A DNA stretch of 64,000 bases, taken from contig JANATG010000001.1 in assembly GCA_029449235.1 (NCBI GenBank), forward strand, positions 2,790,001-2,854,000, in the 5' to 3' direction. Within the stretch, counting starts at the first letter, position 1. The number at the start of each line of letters is the position of its first letter. Made by a program: the position numbers and the translations under genes. Under the pieces are notes generated by a model, which saw only the letters and a program-made list of their open reading frames with translations, was not told the origin of the DNA and did no database searches. Positions 56,339-64,000 of this stretch are shown one piece after another. The DNA is from Linnemannia schmuckeri (Eukaryota; Mortierellomycota; Mortierellomycetes; Mortierellales; Mortierellaceae).

Positions 56339-57013
56339 ACATATTTACATCTAACTAATGTACTAAAAATCTAAGCAATTGTGCACATATTTGTTCCAAT
56401 TCATCCGTGTCTATGTTCTTTCGTCCTCCTTTTTATTTTGTTGCAATTACCCTTCATGAGTGTTATCCATTTGAGCTGCAAGAAGAGTGAAAGAGGAGTA
56501 CGTGAAAGAGTGGTGGATAACCCTGTATTTTTTTTCTTCTACGATCACCGTTGTTGTTTTCTTTCATTCAAAATAACTCTGTTCTGTCAGGGGGACACAG
56601 GGCACAGTGCTGGGCGGGAGATAAATCAATATTAGAGCTAAGAGTGTGGTGTCCCGGAAGGGAGAATTCGACCTTTTGTTGATTTGTCTATCTTCTTTGA
56701 GTGAAGGTAAGGTACCAGGGCGTGTGAAAAATCCCAAGTATCATGGCCACACTTTTCTAATTTACAACGGCATCATTCCGTATTTTCCCTTTCTTCCTAT
56801 CCTCCTCATTTAGAGCAGAAATAGGAGAAATCATCGAAATATACCCAATTTGACACGAAAACACATGGACGACAATAGCTGGAATTCCCCCCCTGCGGTG
56901 CGTGTGTAAATTTTCTAAATCCCCCAGCTTTTTTCCTCTTACATAGATATAAATAATATGCGAATCCCCCCTAGCTTGTTACCATTTACATTGTAAATAG
57001 AAATGTAAATATT
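56339..57013. other. Non-coding convergent interval
   Basis: Between the AA11-like gene (+) and the F-box gene (-), both ending here. T-rich and A/T-rich flanks, no gene recognised. Confidence 0.5.
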
Positions 57014-59329
57014 TTATGACATACCAACGAGGGACCCCACAAAGCTCCGGATCCCCGCTAACAGCCCCCCTCCTCCTTTCTCTTTCTCTTTCTCCTTAGT
57101 ATTCTGCTCAGAAGCCTTCAACAGACGTCCATACTCGCGCTCCAAACTCTCGCCCAGACTGTTGCCAGAATATATTGACATCCGTCTCATGTTTGGCCAG
57201 CATTTGCTTCCAGGGTTGATGTTGCTGTGGTTGTTGTTGGTATCGATCTCCTTCAGCAGCAAAACCACGTCTTCCAATAGCCCCAAGTGTTGAAGGCTCT
57301 GTTCCAGCTCAGTATCACTTTGTCCACTCTCTGTCTTAGCCACCTTGCCGACTCCTCCATATCCGCCGTCTCCAGGACTGCTGTCAACCCACTGCCCAAA
57401 GTTCTGAACCCGCGTCAACTCCTGCTCCTTCTCGCGTCTCAGAAGCGTGCTCCACCCCTTCTTGATCGACTTTATACTCGTAGTCGAGCCGCTCCTCGGG
57501 CGAACTTTCGAACCAGACAACAGCAGCACCTCACTACCACCCCCACCTCCATCACTACCTCCTCTTTCTCCTTTGATCCAGGCAAGGTCCACATCCTTGA
57601 GTTTTAGATCCAACATCACTATTCCCACGCATAACCGTTCCAGTCTCTTCAATCTCGACAGCAGACAGAACCCGCCCTCGAGCGTCATACACATCGGCGT
57701 CGGTCGAATCTTGCGATCCATTCTCACACCCTCGGGCCCACAGATCTCCAGGTCCTGTAATTGGGGGCAGACTCGGGAAATGTACCCAAACACGATCCGA
57801 GACGCCTGTGGTTGATTGCTCATATGCGAAAATGCCAACTTTAGGGTCAACAACCCTCGGCAGGCCCAGACTTTGGCCACAGTGGCCGCCACATCCTGGA
57901 CTGATTGATGTTGATCTTCTCCCTCGTATCCGCTCCCTCTAACCCCTCCCGTGTGCGGGTACCCCTCGGTCGATCGGAGATGGATATCCATATGCTCATA
58001 GGGGAACCTAGTCCTGGGAGCCCGAAGATGCTGCAAATGTGTAGTCGTACAGAGGTAGGCATGTAAATGCTTACAATCTGCACCAATAATCTCCAGCGTC
58101 GTCAGCACATCTTGCGGAAATCTCTTGATCAGACTCGGAGTGAAATGTACCGCTGAGATCATCCAGTCTGTCATCCGAGGACACAGGTCAAACACGGGGT
58201 CCATATCCTCAGGAGCCGTCCGGATGACATGCAACCCCTGGTACGAGAAATGAAACACTCTGACGAGCGGACAATTAGTCCGCAAGAGTTGACAGAGCCG
58301 CTCTCGGTCCCCGTGGCTAGGCCGACTGAGATACGGTAGCCAGACGGCGACTTGGATCCGGTAGAGGAACGGAACAAAAGGCAGGAAGGCCTCCAGAGCA
58401 CGTTGGTCAAACTGGGCGTTCCTCAGAACAAGCGATCGAAGCGCCAGTGGGCCTGTCTGAAGTCTTCGTCGCTGTGCCGGCTGTCCCTCCATCGACGACA
58501 AGTGATGATCCTCATCTTCTCCTTCTCCTTCATCCCCCACAAGCCAATTACTCCCCGGTATGCTGACCCAAGTCGTCGTCTCCAGGTGTAGATCCTCTAG
58601 ATATCGACATGAGTTGAGTATGTTGTGCATCGAGACCCACCCACAAGAGTCGACCTTCACCGTCAGACTGGTCAAATAGCTCAGTCCTGAGAGAATCTGC
58701 CACATGTGGCTGTCAAATTGGACGATCCCTGTGATTGTCAAGTGTCGGAGGACTCGATTTCCATCATCGTCTGGCTTGCTAGTACCTTCCCGACTACTAG
58801 TACCAACAACACCAACAGCATCATCTTCCTCTACTTCCCTCTCCCTCCTGCTGTCTTTTTCCTCTCCTCCACTGCGTATGTCATCCTCCCCCGGCGCACC
58901 TTCCATATCCCGAACATGCCGCTTCAACGGATCCGCCCACGCCAGCGCCGCAACCAACTGCCTCCACTTATCTAACGCAGAGTCCAAATCCCCATACCTG
59001 ACCCTGATATGACAAAACAGCCGGTTAGGCTCGCAAACCAACCTAGACAACACACTCGTCTCAAGATCCTCCTGGGTCTGATCACTATTCCAGTAGAGGT
59101 CCCGAAAGATCCGGTGCCGGTTCCAGACATACCACTGCCGACAGACAAGGATCAGTGTACGGTTTGCCGTCTCGTCGTCCAGCCATCCGAAAACGTTCGC
59201 CATGATCTCTGGGATCTCGAGTGCCGATAATGAGGACGTCAATGACGACGCCGTTAGTGTCATAGGCAGTGAATGTTGGGACGTCGTTAGGGAATAAGTG
59301 GCGGTGTCCGAGTGGGCTGTTCCTTCCAT
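57014..59329 (-). CDS. F-box/LRR protein (long subtype)
   Basis: Intronless, 771 residues from ATG 59329 (MEGTAHSDTATYSLTTSQHS). The frame is open 65 codons further upstream, but that extension begins with a lysine run encoded by a 21-T homopolymer and resembles a leader. F-box at about residues 35-85 (SALEIPEIMANVFGWLDDETA, then LILVCRQWYVWNRHRIFRDLYW). An acidic insert with Gly/Ser/Asp lies near 145-190. LRR-like units and subtype blocks follow: TTLEIIGADCKHLHAYLCTTTHLQHLRAP, GYISRVCPQLQDLEICGPEG, LEGGFCLLSRLKRLERLCVG. A Gly/Ser-rich insert near 600-620 precedes the C-terminal block SLQHLGLLEDVVLLLKEID, then WPNMRRMSIYSGN. Longest copy here. Predicted SCF substrate receptor; substrate unknown. 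Confidence 0.86.
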   Translation of the reverse strand: MEGTAHSDTATYSLTTSQHSLPMTLTASSLTSSLSALEIPEIMANVFGWLDDETANRTLILVCRQWYVWNRHRIFRDLYWNSDQTQEDLETSVLSRLVCEPNRLFCHIRVRYGDLDSALDKWRQLVAALAWADPLKRHVRDMEGAPGEDDIRSGGEEKDSRREREVEEDDAVGVVGTSSREGTSKPDDDGNRVLRHLTITGIVQFDSHMWQILSGLSYLTSLTVKVDSCGWVSMHNILNSCRYLEDLHLETTTWVSIPGSNWLVGDEGEGEDEDHHLSSMEGQPAQRRRLQTGPLALRSLVLRNAQFDQRALEAFLPFVPFLYRIQVAVWLPYLSRPSHGDRERLCQLLRTNCPLVRVFHFSYQGLHVIRTAPEDMDPVFDLCPRMTDWMISAVHFTPSLIKRFPQDVLTTLEIIGADCKHLHAYLCTTTHLQHLRAPRTRFPYEHMDIHLRSTEGYPHTGGVRGSGYEGEDQHQSVQDVAATVAKVWACRGLLTLKLAFSHMSNQPQASRIVFGYISRVCPQLQDLEICGPEGVRMDRKIRPTPMCMTLEGGFCLLSRLKRLERLCVGIVMLDLKLKDVDLAWIKGERGGSDGGGGGSEVLLLSGSKVRPRSGSTTSIKSIKKGWSTLLRREKEQELTRVQNFGQWVDSSPGDGGYGGVGKVAKTESGQSDTELEQSLQHLGLLEDVVLLLKEIDTNNNHSNINPGSKCWPNMRRMSIYSGNSLGESLEREYGRLLKASEQNTKEKEKEKGGGGLLAGIRSFVGSLVGMS

Positions 59330-59644
59330 GATATCTGTTACTTTAGTGCTTTGAAAGGCTTCGGAGAGTTTTGTTGGACGGCGTCGTCGTCTTGTTTCGT
59401 CGCTTTCTTGATTTTTGGGGTTAGGTGGAAAGAAGGAAAGAGGTGAAAAAGGGGGAAGTGGGGTATTTCTTTGTGGACTGCTGAGTTTTTTTTTTTTTTT
59501 TTTTTTGCGGTTGATTGGGAACAAATAAGCAGGGCTTGTCTAAATACTCGCACCGTTCACCATGTCGAGGGCTCAAGCTTGCGTATGTGGTCACAGTGAT
59601 GTTGTTTACCGTTTACCGTTTACTGTATGCTTCGCCATTTTTTT
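59330..59644. other. Non-coding interval with poly-T
   Basis: Leader of the long-subtype F-box gene on the minus strand, with a 21-T run at 59486-59506, and the downstream flank of the CaM kinase gene. No gene recognised. Confidence 0.55.
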
Positions 59645-59650
59645 TTTATT
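59645..59650 (-). terminator. Polyadenylation signal AATAAA
   Basis: Minus-strand hexamer 87 nt past the stop of the CaM kinase gene (59737). Confidence 0.45.
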
Positions 59651-59736
59651 TCAAACAGATTACGAGAGATTGAGTGAAATGTGAGAGGGAAAAGATATAC
59701 AATGTGGTCTGCATGAATGGCGTTGTATTTTTTTTC

Positions 59737-62169
59737 TCAAGACTTTTCCGCGGCGACAGGGACAGGGGATTCTGCTTGTGGTGGCTGTTGCTGTTGCTGA
59801 ATCTCAAGGGCTGTAAGTGACGATGCAAGGCTACCAGCGTCGGAATCGGAATTGGTCATCTCGGTGTTGGTCCGAGTCATCGTGCGAAGGCGGTTGGCCG
59901 CGGCAACAGCGCGAATTGTCTTCTTGAACATCCTCCTACGAATGGTATAAAAAGGAAAAGATATGGGTCCATGTAAGTAAAAAGTGCATATTAGCTTGTA
60001 CATCAAGGAGAAAGAAAGCATGTTTCATAAAAAAGGCCGTGCATTGCATACTTGGCGTTGAATCCCTCCTTGACGTTGTCCAAAAGATCAGCGTTGTTGC
60101 CGGTCTCTGTTGTGATCCACTTGTGCTGAAGTGCCTCGGTAGCTGTCAATCGCTTTTCAGGGTGTGCGCGCAGCAAGCACTTGATAAAGTCCCGGGCTAT
60201 ATCAAAGTAGTCAAGTATTGCCGTTAGTTCGTAGATCCCAAAGCAAAGGTTCTTATATGATAGTGTAAAATCGCCATTGGTTGCCTGCCTTCAACGGAGA
60301 CATCCTTCCAGTAACGCTGGTGGAAGATAACGTTGCATCTTGCAATCTCTGCAACCAGCTGCTGGTCGTTCTCTGCCTGGAATGGTGCATATCCGCAAAG
60401 ACTAGAAAAGTATTGAAAAAGATAACACGGCTGTCAAATCCTGTTCTACACGTCATCATCGGGCTCAGCGACACCAGGATGAAAATAAAAATGCGGGGCA
60501 TGAATGACTTACAGGGTGTATGTGATGATTCTACAAAGTGAATGTTAAGTCAAAGGGAGGGTCTCTGTTAGAGTCAAAATGTCTAGATAGACCACCATCG
60601 AAATGATCATTCTACTATAATGCCCATCATGCCTCGTTTGTTTCTTTCTTACCCAATACTCCACATATCGACGGGCTTTCCATGCCCCCTGCGGAGCAAG
60701 ACCTCAGGGGCAGCATAGCTAGTGGATTTTGATTTCAAATATGATGGATACGGTCAGTATTTGTCAACTGCGTAACTTCTCCCTGATAAAAAAAGAAAAA
60801 AAGAAAGACAATGGCGTGCTCCATCACTCACCCGTAACTGCCACACATTGTAGTCAAGACCTGATCCTCCGACTCCATTGTCTTGGAGATACTAGTATCA
60901 TATAGAGCGTGAGGTTATGATGGAACGTTGTCAGTCACAGCGTTCAGCGGTTGATCAAACGAAAACAAGAAGAGACGGTCATCTCTTACCCGAAGTCGAC
61001 GATCATCAGCTTTGAGTCCTCGCTTTCGTCCTTGTAAAGCAAATTCTCGGGTTTCAAATCTATCCAGGAGAAGTGTCAATAACAACAAAGCCAAGTTAGC
61101 ATCTCGGGCAAAGACTATATTAATAATACACTTTTCAAAAAAGTTATCTTTACCTCTGTGGACAACGTTCTTGCTGTGGAGGTATTCGATCGCCTCAATG
61201 ACCTCCTTCATGATCGTCGCAGCATTGTTTTCGGTGAAGGCGCCCTTTTCACAGATCCTGTCAAACAACTCGCCTCCAGAAGCACTATTAACAAAAATAG
61301 AAAAAGAGTAAGATGAAGTTGAGAACACTGGTCTGTCTGTGTGTGTGTGAGAGAGGGGGGGGGGGGGGGGGGTTCAGATCGAACACGAAGAGGAGAGCGT
61401 GGGGAGCATCCGATATTCTCACGGTATTGCTGTTGTTGTAGTTGTTGTTGCTTACAGGTCAAAGACCAGGTAGTACTTGTCGCGACTCTCAAACCTAACA
61501 TAGAGTAAGCAAAGGAGAGAAAGGATGTTTTGGTTAATACCACTAGTCCATATCATATCGGTCTATTAGCACCAACTGACCGCAGCGGTGAACCTGTTCA
61601 CTCTTTGTTATCATAAGGCTTGACAGCAAAAACAACGCCCACAGAGCAAAAAAACACCTCAGTGCTCTCGTTGCATGCGAGACACTGAACAGCCACTCCG
61701 TTTTTCTATTCTTTCTGTTGTTTTTGCTTGTCTTCCTCGGATAAAACAAAATAAAAATAAAGTCAGAGCAATAGGAAACAAGACACAAAAAAAACGTCTC
61801 ACCAGTCCAAAAAGTTGACAATGTTGGGATGGCTCAGGTTCCTGAGAACACCAATCTCCTTCTCGACCATGTCCTCATGTCCCTTGACAGTCTTCTTCAA
61901 AATGATCTTGACAGCCACATCGTTGCCGGTGTCGAGGGCCTTTGCTTTTTTGACCGTGCCATATGTTCCAGTGCCTATTCGTATGCGTCGTCGCGAAGCG
62001 TGAATTATTTTGTGAGTTCATTATCTTTACTAAACAGTTACTCACCCTTCCTCTTCTCCTTGTTTGTTGTCTTTTGTTGCTTACCGAGGTCGCGACCAAA
62101 CTCGTAGTGCTTCTTGCGCTCGTAGGAAGGAGGCTGGAGATGGAGGATGCTGGAGAGGTTCAGGTTCAT
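59737..62169 (-). CDS. Calcium/calmodulin-dependent protein kinase, type I-like
   Basis: Eleven exons (62169-62085, 61974-61803, 61494-61456, 61284-61154, 61059-60990, 60891-60832, 60718-60653, 60530-60513, 60401-60289, 60196-60052, 59935-59737) give 365 residues in continuous phase. Kinase domain is about residues 23-285: Gly loop GRDLGTGTYGTVKKA, VAVKIILKK (ATP lysine), HRDLKPENLLY (catalytic Asp near 142), DFGISKTM, a possible activation-loop Thr in VLTTMCGSYGYAAPE, and DMWSIGIITYTLLCGYAPF. After it, a basic amphipathic segment (AKRMFKKTIRAVAAANRLRTM) matches the autoinhibitory/calmodulin-binding helix of CaMKI-type enzymes. A Gln-rich tail follows. Ser/Thr phosphorylation under Ca2+/calmodulin control is inferred from family. 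Exon 8 is only 18 nt, and the intron after exon 9 starts with GC. Intron 3 contains an 18-nt homopolymer. Confidence 0.94.
61355..61372. repeat. Poly-G homopolymer (18 nt) in a CaM kinase intron
   Basis: G18 on the plus strand, next to a GT/GA-rich tract; on the sense strand of the kinase this is a poly-C run inside intron 3. G-runs this long are rare in the window, where most homopolymers are A/T. Confidence 0.95.
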
Positions 62170-63130
62170 GATGGAATGTGTGAAGTTGTTAAATTTGGTT
62201 GTTGTGTGAGAGAAAGAGGAAAACGGTACGCGTGGCGGGAGGTGTTGCGGAAAAAATAAAGAGTAGAAAGTGCGGTTGTTTTAGACGTGAGAATAAGAGA
62301 GACGAAAGCTAACGATATGTAACGAAAGTGAGGGGAAGGGAGCTAGAAGTTAAGAGAGTGGGAGAGAAGGGGAGGGGAAGAAGGAGAAGAAAGGGAAGGG
62401 CAAAAGGGCTGGCTGGCTGGTCTGGTCTGTCTGGTCTCTCTTTGACAGGAGCGGAGGGTCTGAATGCTTTCAGAACCTCCATCGACCTATCGCCGTGACT
62501 TGCATAAAGTATCCACTTATTTGATCGTATATCTTAATGGAACGACCACCTATAACTGACAAATGGGATGGGTGAGCATAGAATTATTAGCACATCCGCT
62601 TCTCAATTTTGTCGACGCTCTTTTTTCTTCGTTCTTCCTGTGCTTTTCATTACTCTTTACAACTATCCATTACCCTTGCGTTCTTTTTGTTAGTCAGGGT
62701 TGTCAGTTCGTACGTTTCCTTTCCTTCACTCTCCCTTTCTCGCCCTGATAAAATCCATTATTTTCTCGCGCGCTTTCTTCCTTCCTTTGAGTTCCTGTTT
62801 CCTCTCTTCGCGTTTGGTTTGCGCACATTTCTTAATTTGTTTGTACGGTTGGCTGGCTGGCTGGCTGGTCAAAGCACAAGAGGGATGAATGGACCCTTTT
62901 CCGATTCTTATTATGAGTGCATCCATTTCTGCTTTCTGATTGGACCTTCCCCTCGCTCCTCTCCACTCATTGTTTTCATTTTTTTCTTCATCCTTTCCTA
63001 GTGTTTAGTTCCATTTTACTCTCTCCTTTCTCTTTTCTTTTCTTTCTTTTACTTCCTTTACGCCTTGTCCGACTGATTGACCCTTTCCCTCCTTCCCCCG
63101 AGTCCTCCTCCCAGCGTTGCTTTTGTCCGC
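62170..63130. promoter_or_regulatory. Divergent promoter region, CaM kinase / TLC-domain gene
   Basis: 961 bp between two outward-facing start codons. Purine-rich next to the kinase start (62200-62400) and C/T-rich next to the TLC start (62940-63120), again the leader pattern of this window. A GGCT repeat (GGCTGGCTGGCTGG) occurs at about 62410 and 62850. Confidence 0.5.
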
Positions 63131-64000
63131 ATGGAAACACAACAAACCCACGATAGCCCCTCCAAAACAGTCCTCGAGGTCCTCAGGACCATGAATGAGT
63201 TCGCAGCTACGACCAACAATTCTCCGGGATACGCCAACCAAGTTGCTACCGCTGCCGATGCCGCTTCAGCTCGATTCTTGGGGTTCGAAAGAACTCCTCT
63301 GAACATCCTCTTTGGCAAGACCATCATTGTGGCCTTCTTTGCCCAGTTCGTGCTCTTCTATACAGCCTGGTGGCTCAACCCCTCATTTACCAAGAACCGA
63401 CGAGGTCTTGCCTGGGTCCTGACATTCTGCTCTGCCTGCTGGCTCTTGTTCACCACCTCGTCCGAGTTTGGCTATCTCCGCACACCCTTATGGTCCTATC
63501 TGGGCTGGGAGCAATCAGGAGGAGTAGGACCAGACGGATCAACATCAACGGCGAACATCTTTTCGTACTGGTTGCCATCCTTCCATGCCTGGGCACTTCA
63601 GCTCGGAGCCGACTCTCGCAGCATCCTTCTTCAGGATATAACCTTTGAGAACCTTCTCCTATCTCTTTCGAGTGTCGAGTCGGCCAAAGTTCTGTTGTCG
63701 GAACGGCTGACGGTCAAGGCCTTGGCAGGAAAATACCTGCGCTGGCTCATGTCACTCCCCATTTTTTCGCTGGCACCCCTGAAGCCCCCACCATTGATTT
63801 CGGAGACTGCACCCTATTTCCTAGGAGGCGGAGGACGGCTACTGTTCTCGGGCGAGAACTTCCCTCGCGAGTCTGTCTGGTCTTCACTCTTGTGCGGCTA
63901 CTTTGTCGGCTACTGTGCGGGCGACTTGGTCATTGGCTGGATGCACTACTCGGAACACATCGGCCTGGCCTCAGGATACCTTCACCATCTCTTTTATACC
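63131..64000 (+). CDS. TLC-domain membrane protein (3' end outside window)
   Basis: ATG 63131 opens a frame that is still open at the window end (290 codons). It starts METQQTHDSPSKTVLEVLRT with a soluble region of about 55 residues. Hydrophobic segments follow near residues 60-82 (TIIVAFFAQFVLFYTAWWL) and 95-115 (VLTFCSACWLLFTTSSEFGY), with further ones at 200-225. The last visible part, SSLLCGYFVGYCAGDLVIGWMHY, then HIGLASGYLHHLFYT, has the Asp and paired His pattern of TLC (TRAM/LAG1/CLN8) domains, as in TLCD/TMEM56-type proteins and ceramide synthases. Role in lipid or membrane homeostasis is inferred. The reading frame may continue through introns beyond 64000. The leader is C/T-rich and the gene is divergent from the CaM kinase. 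Confidence 0.8.
   Translation, partial: METQQTHDSPSKTVLEVLRTMNEFAATTNNSPGYANQVATAADAASARFLGFERTPLNILFGKTIIVAFFAQFVLFYTAWWLNPSFTKNRRGLAWVLTFCSACWLLFTTSSEFGYLRTPLWSYLGWEQSGGVGPDGSTSTANIFSYWLPSFHAWALQLGADSRSILLQDITFENLLLSLSSVESAKVLLSERLTVKALAGKYLRWLMSLPIFSLAPLKPPPLISETAPYFLGGGGRLLFSGENFPRESVWSSLLCGYFVGYCAGDLVIGWMHYSEHIGLASGYLHHLFYT

Noticed and set aside
1..64000. CRISPR arrays, rRNA and tRNA genes
   Set aside because: No regularly spaced direct repeats and no convincing A-box/B-box pair or rRNA sequence noticed; a covariance-model scan would be needed to exclude tRNAs fully.

Overview
The window looks like a nuclear contig of an early-diverging filamentous fungus, most likely Mortierellomycota (Mortierella/Linnemannia type). 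The reasons are many short GT-AG introns with phase-conserved splice sites, pyrimidine-rich 5' leaders, long A/T homopolymers between genes, intronless F-box/LRR genes in large numbers, and fungal versions of transketolase, glutathione reductase, CaM kinase and an AA11-like copper oxygenase. The organism call is inference from gene style; no rRNA or marker gene is present. I saw no tRNA, CRISPR array or intact transposon.

Layout. 1-16.9 kb is an accessory region. Three copies of a class A FAD monooxygenase (a wrecked copy at 1-1327, intact 3468-5726 on +, intact 14905-16924 on -) enclose a tropomyosin-like pseudogene (6242-6516) and a cluster of short F-box/LRR genes: two intact (6910-8517, 8907-10373) and three decayed. 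18-26.4 kb is a core metabolic block: transketolase (-) and glutathione reductase (+) start head to head about 0.8 kb apart, followed by an M20-family amidohydrolase (+). 26.4-32.5 kb is almost gene-free, pyrimidine-rich DNA, with one weak candidate small spliced gene on -. 32.5-45 kb is a single eight-exon gene for a predicted 3918-residue Rap-GAP protein.

45.6-59.3 kb is a second F-box array of a longer subtype (one pseudogene, four intact genes), interrupted by a secreted, probably GPI-anchored AA11-like LPMO (55502-56338). 59.7-62.2 kb is an eleven-exon CaMK1-like kinase (-), and a TLC-domain membrane protein (+) starts divergently from it at 63131 and runs off the window.

How the genes relate. 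Transketolase belongs to the pentose phosphate pathway, which supplies NADPH, and glutathione reductase consumes NADPH, so a shared control region would be logical (inference). The F-box proteins would be substrate receptors of SCF ubiquitin ligases; their clustering with fresh pseudogenes indicates birth-and-death evolution. In three of the four decayed copies the F-box itself is broken at or beside the same conserved tryptophan. Exon boundaries for the spliced genes were worked out by hand: reading phase is continuous across every junction and every spliced product ends at a stop, except the TLC gene, which is cut by the window end.
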